NCBI GenBank assembly: GCA_949592205.1 | Contig: CATIUR010000003.1 | Span: forward strand, 75,668,501 to 75,732,500 | Source of the DNA: Helichrysum umbraculigerum | Taxonomy: Eukaryota > Streptophyta > Magnoliopsida > Asterales > Asteraceae | Direction of reading: 5' to 3' | DNA: 64,000 bases | Shown here: piece by piece, positions 12,810-23,900 of the stretch | Layout of the letters: every line of letters starts with the position of its first letter | Position numbering within the stretch: the stretch's first letter is position 1 | Made by a program: the position numbers and the translations under genes | The notes under the pieces: model-generated | What the model was told of the DNA's origin: nothing | Database searches by the model: none | Seen by the model: only the letters and a program-made list of their open reading frames with translations

Positions 12810-13000
12810 ACTAATATTCAATTGAGTACATCTACTATTTTTTTAATTGAAAAAGTCATTCAACTCTTTGATAATATTCAATTAATTACCTCAACTATTT
12901 TTTCGATTGAAAAGTCACCCAACTATTTAATAGTATACGATTATATCCCTTTACACTTTTTTGTAATTGATAAAGTCCCCTAACTATTTTTGTTTAATTC
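12810..13000. repeat. Tandem TTCAATTGAGTACCTCTACTA-type repeats, left block
   Basis: Three to four imperfect copies of a 55-65 bp unit containing ATTCAATTGAGTAC, CTACTATTTTTT, ATTGAAAAAGTCA and CAACT. The same unit reappears at 18,545-18,637 beyond the CACTA element, so the transposon appears to have landed in or beside this host repeat. Confidence 0.7.
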
Positions 13001-13940
13001 AAACGTACATATATATTTTACTAAAAGGGTCATTTTTGTATTTAAAAATCGTAAGCTGACATACATGCATCATTAGAATATCTAAAATGACGCATAAGAC
13101 AGTCTTACATGCCAAATATGTGATATAAGAGCTTTAAAAAGCGCAACAAAAATAGCAGATATTTTTTTCCGTCAAAGATCGTATACTATTAAATAGTTGA
13201 GTAATTTTTTCAATCGCAAAATAAAGGTGTTTAGGTCACTACTAGAAAATGAGGCTAATGCAACACTTTTGAAGCAACACTTCTAAAAAATGTTGCATTT
13301 TAGATAACCTTGATTAGAATGCAACAGTTTCTATATAAGTGTTGCATATAATGATCAAATGCAACACTTTTTATCAAGTGTCGCATTTTTAATATATAAT
13401 TGCAACACTTTCATGAAAGTGTTGCGGATATATATAAAGTTACAACATTTTTAAAAGGTGTTGCGTTTATTAAAATTGAAGAGCAACAATTAGCATAAAG
13501 TGTTACAATAATAAGTATCATGGAAACACATTGAAAAATATTGCATTTGTTGAACTTTAAATACTTTTTACCAAGCGTAGTTACAAAAAATTTAGAGGTT
13601 TTACATATATACAAGTTAGCTCAGCAAACAACTTGTTATGTGTAACTAAACGTTGCCAACTCTCCTGTCTCATACCAAAAATAGCCACTTGATCTTCCAA
13701 TTTTGCAACCTATAAGCTATTTGCATATATGTAACGGGTAGAGCATGCTGATGCATGGACACTTGTTATTATTATTTATTGGGTAACATCAGTAACAGCA
13801 ACACTTTAGATTCTCCATTGATGGTGCACCGGCAAGTTTTTCTAAGACTGGTGGCATGCATGATGTTGTTGAGAGTAAACTACAAAAACATTCCTTAGAC
13901 CCCTGCTACACAGAATTACTAGGATTTGATGACCAACTGT

Positions 13941-14435
13941 CATAAACAACGTTGCAGGAAGCAATATCACAACAGCTACTGGTGCCATGTACAGCAAAAG
14001 ATTCATAGAATTCAGCTTTTCCCTGTTTCATATGTTAAAAAATAATAAGAATCTTATAATCAGCTGTACGAGATAGTGTTTGGATGTGCTTCTACCGTTT
14101 TTAAGTAATAAAAAGGAGTTATCACTATATATAAAAGAACAGAAAATAATATTTCAATAGAAAGAAGTGAGATCGACAAAATGCAAGGTCACTATTTGAA
14201 AATCAGAAGCAAACTACATTTGTCCAACATTATAAACTGATTGTTGTGACTTAGAGTAGCATTGATCAGATTATCAGTTATAAAACGCAGTTCGATACTC
14301 CATCGAGAAGAAGACAAGTTAGTGAGATTACCCTTCTGAGGATAGCAAAGTTCCTTGAAGCACCGACTTTAATGCTCTTGTAGCTGTAGCACCAAGACAC
14401 ATAATAAAACCAAATAAATGGAAACTTGGTTCCCC
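13941..14435 (-). pseudogene. Captured exons of a sugar-phosphate/phosphate translocator
   Basis: Exon A (14,435-14,332) encodes GEPSFHLFGFIMCLGATATR and continues to SSEG. Exon B (14,022-13,941) encodes EKLNSMNLLLYMAPVAVV and continues to LFM. Splice signals are intact: CTGCAG acceptor before exon A, GTAATC donor after it and AACAG acceptor before exon B. The exons join in frame across a Gly codon. These blocks match the plant drug/metabolite transporter group annotated as probable sugar phosphate/phosphate translocators (At3g11320/At5g05820-like), which are membrane proteins of the secretory pathway or plastid. After the Met codon at 13,941 the similarity stops abruptly, marking the capture boundary. 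Upstream exons were not found. The retained intron shows capture from genomic DNA and not from cDNA. Confidence 0.8.
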
Positions 14436-16059
14436 CTGCAGCAAAAGATTATATGCAACTTTAGTATATATAGCCACACAAACGGGTCGCAATTGAAGAA
14501 GAAAAAGAAGAATCTCATGAAGAAAAACAGTCACAGAGCATGACATTAAAGATAATACGGCCAGCATGTTTTACTGTAATCATTACATCAATTCATTATG
14601 AATTTTAGTTTCCCTCGCGCTGCAACTAATTAATATATGTAATGTGAGAATCAACTTATAGCTGATACAAAGACAAAGCTAATAAGAGCAAATGTTAAAT
14701 GATGTGCAGGTGTATTTTATAATATCAATTTCCAAAGTAAATGTGCTCTAGCATCATTTTATTTAGTCATTTTGTAGCTGATCCTGCTTAACTTTCAGTT
14801 AATCTCATCAGCTAAGAAGCACAACAAACATCTGAAATCCGATTCTAATTTCACATAATGACGGCAAGTGAATTTTCACAACTCTACCCAACAACAATTA
14901 TTAGTGCAAACGGTTGGCTCGCTTAACACAAGCATGTCATAATAAACACAGTTACAACATGATCCACAATGATGATACTAAGCAGTTAGCAAAAGGACTG
15001 AAATAAGTTCTACAAATTCAACCACATGAAACAGCATTTCTTTAACCTCTAGAAAAAAACTGAAGGAGATTTCATGCATATATAACCAAACCAGTAACTA
15101 CTGAATTCAAAAGATATTTTCAGTGCTATTTGATGGTCAATCGAGTCATTTGATTATCCAATATAAAATATGTAATGATATATAACACAAACACAAACAA
15201 ATAAGATTTAAAACACATATTCAAAAATCCTTCTCCTTTAAAAAAAATAATACATGAAACACCAAATGACCCACCCATGTTAACCACAAGACCCAGAACA
15301 ACAGAAAAAAAAGAAGAAGCATCTGTTAACACTTTGATTTTCCTTATTGTTAAGTGACATCTCTTTTGTCATTACAATCTGAAACCCATGGACTTTACTT
15401 TCTGACATACTGCCCCATCAGATGACCAAATTAGAACTTAGCCGACCCACCCATTTCAGATCAATGACAAATTATATTAATGTCAAGGCATCAAACATTA
15501 TTACAATGATCAATAGCGTTAAAACTAACCTGTAAAGTGGGAGTATGTACAAACCTACGGTACAAAAATGCCTAGCAGAGAAACAAAAAGTGTTCGTTTT
15601 ACATGATTTTTCTTTCGCATTGCCCAACCCGCCCATTTTACCATCGATTTATATTCGTTGACCTTACTAATCATTAAACTTACTTTTTAAACACGTAAAC
15701 AGTCATAAAGTTCTGCAAAGCTTTAATGCAACAGAAACGGATATGAAATCAAAGGAGTAGCGAAACTACATTAGCTAACAACTAAAAAGTTTAAGAAAAG
15801 AATTACTATATGAAATTAATACTATACCTACACTTTATTTTTGGTCATATAACCCATACTTGGTTGAATACACTAGTTACTCATATTCAGTTTTCTATCA
15901 AATATATACAGTATTGTTCTGGTTGATCATTATGCAGGGAAGAGAAGTAATGGATTAGAACATCTTTAATTGATATAGCTACCTAAAAAATCAGAAGCAA
16001 AGTAATACATACCATCACAATAAACCTTTAATAGCGGTGTTAAATCAGAAGCCTGTAGT

Positions 16060-16720
16060 TTACCGGTACATGGATAAAAATAGCGGTGTTAATTAGGTCA
16101 AACCGACTATGGGTTTCTCTGGTTTGGTTAGTCAGGTTTTGAAATGAAAAAGTCATTGGTAACCGAACACTATTTAGCATTTGATTTGTTGGGTTCGAGT
16201 TGAACAGGCTGTGGGTCATATGTGTTAACATTCTGTCTAGGGTCATATGGGCCGGGTAGAATGTACATGTCATACCCTCATTCATTTACCAATTTGAAGT
16301 AGCATCTTTATGTAAATGTTTCTGCTAGCTGCTAGCGTAGGCTCCTATTTAGTATTTAAGGCCTTCTCAAATAAAATATAAAAACAGTAGGTATCTTCTT
16401 TGGTGGATATATCTGAGACAAGAATATAAGTGTAAAATCATATTACTCTGAATAAGACCAATTGTACTACTGCATCATATTATATTTCTTATCAGGGTGC
16501 ACATACTTATTGTATTACATGCAATTGTAAATCTCATATATGTGTGTTTGTTTAGTTTCCTGAGCTTTGATGTATGTTTCTTTTTCTTGGTCGTTATATT
16601 TTATGCCCATCATTTGATACCAAAACATACTAATCATAGTGTTAATCACTTTCAGACTATGTTGGCATATGCAAATAGGCGAGTGCAAATATGTTCAATC
16701 AAATACGTATAGCATTGTTT
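16060..16720. repeat. CACTA-internal duplicated segment, copy 1
   Basis: Shares, in the same order, TAGCGGTGTTA.., GATGAAAAAGTCA.., ATTTAGCATT, TTTCTGCTAGC and GTGCACATACTTATTGT blocks with 17,200-17,790. The copies differ by many substitutions and indels, so the duplication is old. Confidence 0.65.
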
Positions 16721-17199
16721 TGGTTGATCATTATGTAGGGAAGAGAAATAATAGATTTGAATATCTTTAACTGATATAGATACCCAAAGTAATACATACC
16801 ATTAACTCGTACCTTAGTCACTAACAGATAGGTTTTTCCATTGAGTATGCCCTTAAAAGACTTGCTTACAGTTCACATATTAAGTTAGGTCATTTACATT
16901 AACTATATATATAAGCATATAGATAGATTATTTATTATGTAATGTACATATCATTTGATAAATTTGTGACTATTTAGTATATACATATATCATAGCTGAG
17001 AGTAACAAAAGTGATTGGTTTAGTATTTGGGACTATGCACACTATTTCCCCAGGCTATGCAATATTCACAAAAAGAGTTTCTTGGATTTTCTTTAACACG
17101 TATATGCTGCACATCCACCACTGCCTTAGTGTGATACCCAAGTGCCTACTTTTTTCCCCCTATTTGGACACAAGATTGGAAACGCCTATTCCTTAACCA

Positions 17200-17790
17200 T
17201 ATTTGGATAAAAATAGAGGGGTTACTTGGGTTAGGTTAGTCGGGTTTTACAGATGAAAAAGTCACCAGTAACCGAATCTTATTTAGCATTCAATTTTTTG
17301 AGTTTGGGGGTTGCGGGTCATATAGGTCAGGTTAAATTGGGTTTTGGGTTGACCCTATTTAGCATTTTATCTGGTGTCATGTTACACATTATTACTATGA
17401 TCATCCTTATGTTATATATTAGCATTCTGCCTGGGTTCATATGGGTTGGGTTAAGCGTACATGTTGTCACACCGTCATTTGTTTCCATCTGTTAAAGTAG
17501 CTTCTTGAAGTAATTATTTCTGCTAGCGTGGGCTCGCGTTAAATCTGTAAATCCTTCTCAGATAACATATAAATACACTAGATATCTTATATATCATGGT
17601 GCACGTACTTATTGTGTTACATGCAATTATAAATTTCATTTATATGTGTTTGTCTAGTTTCCTAAGCTTTCATGTACACTTATTTATCTTAGTTCTATTT
17701 TATACCCATTACTTAGTGCCAAAAGATACTAATCATATAGTTAATCATTTTCAGGCTATGTTGTTGGCATATCTTATGGAAGAGAATACA
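17200..17790. repeat. CACTA-internal duplicated segment, copy 2
   Basis: Diverged partner of 16,060-16,720. Open frames in both copies differ and show no family, so I do not call a gene. Confidence 0.65.
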
Positions 17791-18544
17791 TTTGGAGGAC
17801 CATTTCATTACTTTCAAGATTGCTTCAATTCACGTGTTAGGTTGTGTTGACCGTACATCTTGTGTTAGTTTTACTAGACTGCTGGGAAACAAATCTTAGT
17901 GCAATATGATATTATCTATGCTATGTATTATGTTTGTTGTTGAATCGAAATTCTATAATGCAATGAATGTATGTTATTGTTTGAAGCTCTTCCATTTGAT
18001 AATAGATTATTGCTTTAATATCAGAAAATGTTGCATACTCGTCTTTGAAAATTAAAATAAGTGTTGTAATAGAGGATAAAAGTGTTGCATTTATAAACTG
18101 AGAAACAACATAAAGTGTTGCAATCTATGGGTCAAAGTGTTGCATTCATGGGTAAAGGTGTTGCCATAGCTTAGTGGGATCGAAAAGAAGCGTTGCATTA
18201 GATATGTAGAAGTGTTGCCGTACTTTTCGGAGAACAATGAAAAAGTGTTGCACTTTGTGTAAAAAGTGTTGCATTTTTAAAAGTGTCGCACTTGCTATAG
18301 AAGAGCAACACATTCGAAAAGTGTTGCATATTCTTATAAAAGTGTTGCATTAGACCTAAGGCGACATTAGCTAAGGTGGAACTTGTTAAAGTGTTGCATT
18401 AGACTTAATGCAACACTTTTTGGGCCTAATGCAACACTTTAGGGGTGTTGCGTTAGCTTCATTTTGTTGTAGTGGGTGCTCCATGTTGTTAAAAAGAGCA
18501 AAATAGAACATTTTGGGGAAATTGTAAAAAAAAATATACCATAC

Positions 18545-18637
18545 TTTGACTATATATATTCAATTGAGTACCTCTACTAATTTTTGATTGAAAAAAGTAA
18601 CTCAATTAGAAAATATTCGATTAAGTACCTCTACTAA
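18545..18637. repeat. TTCAATTGAGTACCTCTACTA repeat, right block
   Basis: Two copies of the unit seen at 12,810-13,000. The second copy runs straight into viral sequence at about 18,637, setting the virus-host junction. Confidence 0.7.
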
Positions 18638-19438
18638 ATCTTCAATGTTTCTTCTTTCTCCAGGAATTGCCGTGATTCCGTTTGTTGCAAGATGATCTAC
18701 AACAGTTTCTACACTGTATTCAAAACCAGTGTAACTTGTATTTGAGATTCTTCCAACTAAGCTGACTGTTATCAGAAGGTTACTTTCTCCTCCTTGCCAT
18801 TCATCATAACCATGAGTTTGTATTGCTACCTGAATATGATTATGAAAATCATCTATACTTAGTACCATATCGGGTACCATGTATATGAGTTGGGTTCCTG
18901 CTGACAGATCAACTTCCATGGTTCCAATGATTTGGCGATCATCTCCCCATCGTGTATCTCTTAGGACTACCAAAGCAGTTGTTCCTGCTCCTCTTCTGTG
19001 TAGTGCATGAAGTCTTATCATGAACATTCCAAGGTGGACATGTTGCATGCCTGTTTCTCTAAGCCTCTGATGGCTTTGAGTGTTGCAGAGTCTTAAGTCT
19101 ATCTGTGTTTCATTTACACAGAGTATTCTTTGTTCTGAGTAATGTTGATAGACTTGATGCCTGACTGTTTGCCTATTGCTTCCATACAGGATTTCTGCTG
19201 GTACTAATTCTGCTCTCCTTTGCCTTGAAATTTCCAATTGCCTTTCAGGACTGAGGACAGATTCAAGACTTTGATTATAACTTCTTCCAAATGTTCTCCT
19301 GAGACTTCTATTGAAATTGTAATGATTTCTGGCCATTTGCCTGTACCCACGAATTTGATCTTCTTGGGTAGGGAGATCTGTCTGGGTTTGAGTAGTAGAT
19401 GACCTACTCAGGACACTGCGCCCCTGCCTGGAACTCAT
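18602..19438 (-). pseudogene. Viral ORF3 N-terminus: movement protein domain, truncated
   Basis: The frame opens at ATG 19,438, which overlaps the end of the ORF2 remnant (TGA at 19,435-19,437) as is usual in badnaviruses. It encodes 278 residues. The Ser/Thr/Gln-rich start is followed by an RAELVPAEILY block and the caulimovirid movement-protein core (30K superfamily), with motifs MQHVHLGMFMIRLHALHRR, LVVLRDTRWGD and SYTGFEY. The domain mediates cell-to-cell movement in replicating relatives. Viral similarity ends at about residue 267. The last 11 codons and the stop come from the adjoining host repeat, so the ORF is a chimera at its end. Confidence 0.85.
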
Positions 19439-19672
19439 TTCTTCTTTTGAGTTTCTTTTTCGTATTCTTCTTTGAATATTTTTGCTGGGTCTTTGAATAC
19501 GTAGATTGGTCCTTGCTTTGCTTTTGCTGGAGTTTTTTCGTTAATTGATAAGCTGTCTAACCTTTTTGTAATCTGATGGTTTTACAAACCCAAGTGTTGG
19601 TGATTCGATTTCCTCTGTCGCCTTTACCGCTTCCTGGTATTCTGAGCTAGCTTTCTGATTAGCTAGGCTCAT
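19435..19672 (-). pseudogene. Viral ORF2 remnant, frameshifted
   Basis: ATG at 19,672 overlaps the ORF1 stop by one base (TGATG), the typical badnavirus arrangement. The first frame codes 43 residues and stops at 19,541-19,543. Immediately before that point a second frame, offset by one base, carries a Lys-rich coding-like segment containing GPIYVFKDPAKIF and ends with a TGA overlapping the ORF3 ATG. A single small indel therefore breaks this gene. Badnavirus ORF2 products are small basic nucleic-acid-binding proteins, often virion-associated. Identification rests on position and overlaps more than on sequence. Confidence 0.65.
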
Positions 19673-20133
19673 CAACCAATTAGGGATTTTACTTCTTGTA
19701 AAAGATGTTCTACATTCTGAATCTTATAGTTAAGATCCTCAGATAGCTTCAACGCTTGTTCTTCAACTAACTTTGGTTGTTGTGAGATTTCGCTTACAAG
19801 GTTAAGGACTTGTTTCTTGGTGAGGGGTTTAATTTCTTGGATTTCGGTTGAGATTTGTTTGAAACTTTTTGTGATTTCAATCTGGGTTTTTCTCTGGTTT
19901 TCTTCGCACTTCTCAAGTCGGTGACTCAAATTTTCAAGATTTTGACTTATTTGATGAAAACTTTTAATAGAAACTTTTGCAAATAAAAACAATTTATCGT
20001 AAATACAAGAGATATTGTTATGAATATCAGAAAGTACTGGTTTTTGATTTTCAGATAGATCTAAAAATTCAAGGTTAGCGGTACGGGAATAATCATACCA
20101 ATCCTTTATTGCTTGCTCAAAACGATCAGACAT
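19672..20133 (-). CDS. Viral ORF1 protein (badnavirus P1, DUF1319-like)
   Basis: An intact 153-residue frame. The start MSDRFEQAIKDWYDYSR followed by LEFLDL and a segment with IYDKLFLFAK is characteristic of badnavirus ORF1 proteins; the remainder is Gln/Glu/Lys-rich with heptad-like spacing consistent with coiled coil. The length fits the family (about 140-210 residues). The family role is poorly defined, with virion association reported. It follows the leader and primer-binding site and precedes ORF2 with a one-base overlap. It is part of an integrated copy and may not be expressed. Confidence 0.85.
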   Translation of the reverse strand: MSDRFEQAIKDWYDYSRTANLEFLDLSENQKPVLSDIHNNISCIYDKLFLFAKVSIKSFHQISQNLENLSHRLEKCEENQRKTQIEITKSFKQISTEIQEIKPLTKKQVLNLVSEISQQPKLVEEQALKLSEDLNYKIQNVEHLLQEVKSLIG

Positions 20134-20470
20134 AAGAAAACTTTTACCTACTTTTCATAAAACTAATTTACCAACCCCTTACCACTCCCATTAATGGATA
20201 CCAATCCCTTAATACCAATCCCTTTCTCAGCTTTCCCTTTACACCCTTCTTAGGCTTCTCAATTGGTACTTGACCTTTTGAAAGGGGATATAAGGGGATA
20301 TTTTTCACGGGGATAAGGGAATAAATTTGCCTTAAAAAATTAAGTGGTTGTTTTAAAATGCTTAATTATATTTAAACAAGCAATATTAAACTAGTATAAT
20401 TGTAACCCTTCCGTTAACCCTGAGTAGGAGGCTTAGCCTTCCATAGAGCTAAATAAAACTTTGTTTACAA

Positions 20471-20482
20471 GCTCTGATACCA
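20471..20482 (-). other. Viral tRNA-Met primer-binding site
   Basis: On the minus strand this reads TGGTATCAGAGC, complementary to the 3' end of plant initiator tRNA-Met, the primer for minus-strand DNA synthesis in Caulimoviridae. It lies between the promoter and ORF1 as expected and defines position 1 of a badnavirus map. Confidence 0.9.
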
Positions 20483-20604
20483 AAAAGGATTTGCCCCAAT
20501 TAATTTGGATCAAATGACTTCTGTATCAGTACAAAGTAAAAACTGAAATACAGAAATATAATGCGGAATATATTTAAAGATAAGACTTATAAACAAGCAC
20601 ACCT

Positions 20605-20610
20605 TTTATT
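20605..20610 (-). terminator. Viral polyadenylation signal AATAAA
   Basis: AATAAA on the minus strand, about 65 bases downstream of the TATA box. In plant pararetroviruses the signal sits just after the start site, is passed on the first transit and used on the second, giving a terminally redundant RNA. Confidence 0.65.
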
Positions 20611-20671
20611 AAATGAGAAGTGAGAGAGAAGTGTATAAACTTCGATGCCTCTCGATGATGAAATAAGCAAA

Positions 20672-20680
20672 CTTATATAG
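20672..20680 (-). promoter_or_regulatory. Viral TATA box CTATATAAG, with upstream TGACGTC
   Basis: CTATATAAG on the minus strand is an excellent plant TATA box. A palindromic TGACGTC (20,736-20,742), similar to as-1/bZIP sites of caulimovirid promoters, lies about 60 bases upstream. The predicted transcript would start near 20,640 and run through the primer-binding site into ORF1. Confidence 0.75.
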
Positions 20681-20937
20681 GCGAGATGGGATGGAATATG
20701 CCATCAGATATTCGCCAATAATACAGACTTTACAAGACGTCAAAATAAAGGGCCTACAAGCTTTAATACATGGCCAACATCTTTTGACAAACTTATTCAA
20801 TTATTTAGCACACTTATTAGAAAACGATAATTAAACATCAATCATGGACCACACCTACCAATTTTTTCACAACTTTAAGGCTTAATAATTAGATACTGCC
20901 AAATTCGCCAGAGAGATTCCACCACGCTTTCGGCTAA

Positions 20938-23900
20938 TTATAAGCATGCTTTTCGATAAACATTATCAGGTGGGGGCCATTCTTTGTCCACTAACCATAA
21001 TGCGTTGCTCCATACGTCATCTCTTAATAATTTACCATCTTTGTTGCTTTTGGGCTTAGATGTTGATGCGGCCCAACTCGTTGCATAGGGTTTCAATCTC
21101 AGTGAGTAATCTTCGGGCTTCTTGGTTTTGCCTTCTAACCTCGGGCCAGTGATCGCCCCAGTGGTTATCTCTTGTTGCTTTTGCAACACAGACTTGGGCT
21201 TTGAAGTCCAGAACTGCTTGGAGGTTTCGCATTGCTGAGACTGTTTCTTTAGCTGCTCCTCGTTCCAATTGTTGTGCCACTCCAGTGAGTATGTTTGCTT
21301 CTTTGTCGGATATTGGTGTTGTGTTTGCTTTGATTTGATAATGCCTGTAGAGAGTTCCTGGTTCTTGGAATGTGAATGTCCCTTGATAAATTTTTGGCAA
21401 TGGTCTGAAATCTGGATTATTTGCTCGTAACCATTCTTCTCGTTCCTTGATTGCACAGCTTCTAACAATTCTTCTGCTACTGCTAGACTCTTCATCAGCA
21501 CTTCTGTTTCCAGTTCTGTACATCCTGCAAAACAAAGGTTAACTAATCTTGATAGAGCATCAGCAATAACATTTTGCTTTCCATCAATGTGTTCGATATT
21601 GATCTTGACTCCTGTTCCCGTTATGACGTCAGCAAATTTGAGCCATCGAACTCGAGATGCTTTGTTACTGTTAGCTTTGTTGTAAAAACTAATAATAGCT
21701 TGGCAATCTGTCCTTAATGTAATCTCCTTTTTATCAAGATAGTATATCTTCAGCTTTTCCAAGGAATTAATGCAAGCATTAATCTCCGCATCAATTGTTG
21801 ATTGTACAACTTTGAATTTTTCACTGGCGTATGCACAAATCTTTTCTTCCTTCTTGGGATCATTTTTCTTTTTCTTCTACTTGCAAATTCCACCCCATCC
21901 TTCCATACATCCATCTGTTTCAATGATTATGTATGATTCTTCCGGTGGTATTTGTAAATCTGGTAACGCTTGGACCTGCTCCTTGATCTTTCTAACTATA
22001 GCATAGTCAGATGATTTCATTCTTTTGTCTCCGTGAGGGTTAGTTTTCTCATAAAGGGGGCCTAGTAATAAACTAAGCTTTGGAATGTAATTCCTAGCAT
22101 AATTTAATATTCCCAAGAATGACCTTAGGCCTGCCTTTGTTTTGAGCTTTTCTTCATCAAAATCACATATTCTTTTGATAATATGGGACTGCAGTTTGAT
22201 TTTATTGTCTCCAATTATTGCCCCGAGAAATTCCACTTCAGTTACAGCTATCTTCATTTTTGTGGGAGAAAGAATTAACCATTTTTCTTGGCAAATTCCG
22301 AGCATCACTTTTAGATGTTTTTCATGATCTACTTCATTCTTTGAAAACACTAGGATATCATCGATGTATACTGCGATAAATTCTTCAGTTCCTCTGAAGC
22401 ATTTATCCATTTTCCTTTGAAACACTGCTGGCGCGTTCTTTAATCCGAATGGCATTACCAACCATTCATAAAGTCCTCCTGGTACTAGGAATGTTGTCCA
22501 GGGTATTGATTCTTCTGCCATGGCTACTTGATGAAATCCTGACTTGAGATCAAATTTTGAAAATACTTTGGCATTCCCCATCTTTTTCAGGAGTGTATTG
22601 ATTCCAGGGAGTGAGTACTGGTCCTTGTAGGTGTTATCATTCAAAGTATTGTAATTAAACACCATTCTTTCTTTTCCTTTTGTTTCTTTACCAGTAACTG
22701 GATCAATTGTTGTTCCTGAATTGACAATCATGGCCATTGTTCGATGTCTGCTTTTGCTTGGCCGGATTACTCCCAGTTTAAGTAGCGCATCTATGTGTTT
22801 TTGAAAAGATGCCGCCAATGCTGGAGTAACATGCTTTAATGGTTTATCTTGTATTATGATATCAGGGTTTATGATATCAAGTTTGCAAGTTTCACCATTT
22901 TTCTTCCAATGCTTCAAGGGTTCTTCTCCAATATACCCTTGTTCTTCAAGATTCCTGAGGATAGGTTTAAACCTTCCTTTTATCTTTGCTTCATCTTCTT
23001 TTGAAAAGAACACCGTTTCTTGTAATTCCTGATAGAATTCTTCATCAATTTCCAATTCTTCCAAGGCTGTTGCAGCTACCTCTGTTATCGGTGTTGTCTT
23101 TATCCTGGTAACCTTTTTGTACATTGTTACCTCATCTCCTTCAATCCTTATTCCTCCATTCATGGATCTTGTGAAATTTGTTCCAATCAACATGTCAATA
23201 CCATCTCCTGTTCTCATTTCCAGGACGTATATTAATGGTATTCGGAACTTATTCCCTTCTATCCTGAAGTTTCCTGCTTTTATCTTCAGATTTGATGTTG
23301 GTCTTGAGTTCAGGCCATTAAAGTAAATGATCCTGTTCATTTCTTCATATGCTTCTTTTGGAACCGATATTTTGTTGATGCAGCATGATGTTGCTCCAGT
23401 ATCAATAATGGCTTTCACTTTGAATAACCTGATGCCAGGTATATCAAATTCTACCTCAACGTTGTAAAGCTGATTGTTGATCTTCTTTACTTTCTGCTGC
23501 TCAGCACCTCCTTCTATTTTCATGGTAGTATGGACTTCATCTTCAATTAAAGCCTTCCCATGTTGGTTTCTTATTGGAGGAAATTCTTCATCAAAATCGA
23601 ACTTCTGTTTTTCTTTTAGCTTTTCATTTTCTTGTTGTAGCCTTTGGATTTGAATTTCCATGTTTACCTTTTGGGTTTCCCATTGGGCTTCAACTGACTT
23701 TTTCCATTCTGATTGCTCCATGGTTTGGTGCTGGATTTGGGCTTTCATGGACTCAGTGACCTTTAGCATTTCACTTAAGTCGTTCATCAGTATTTTTCTT
23801 TCTTTGGCCCAGTCTTCCTTTTCCATTTGGGCCTTTCGCCTTTCTTCTTCCAATAGGCTCTTTAATTCTTGTTCTTTAATTCTCCATTCTGCCGCTTCTT

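Larger units (their letters stand above)
13237..18474. mobile_element. CACTA (En/Spm-type) DNA transposon, non-autonomous, 5.2 kb
   Basis: The left end is CACTACTAGAAAATGAGGCT and the right end reads, inverted, CACTACAACAAAATGAAGCT. Both are flanked by the 3-bp direct repeat GGT (13,234-13,236 and 18,475-18,477), the target duplication length of CACTA elements. Subterminal regions (13,255-13,470 and about 18,020-18,460) hold many AGTGTTGCA motifs in both orientations, typical of transposase-binding arrays. No transposase was recognised inside, so mobility would need a helper. The interior contains captured host exons (13,941-14,435) and a diverged internal duplication. Confidence 0.93.
20134..20937 (-). 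other. Viral intergenic region and leader
   Basis: Non-coding segment between the end of ORF3 and ORF1 of the permuted copy, holding the TATA box, poly(A) signal and primer site listed separately. The 0.8 kb length is normal for the genus. Short frames inside it look like leader uORFs and are not called. Confidence 0.75.

Noticed and set aside
15126..15332. Hydrophobic ORF inside the CACTA element as a membrane protein
   Set aside because: AT-rich chance frame with no match to the translocator exons and no splice context.
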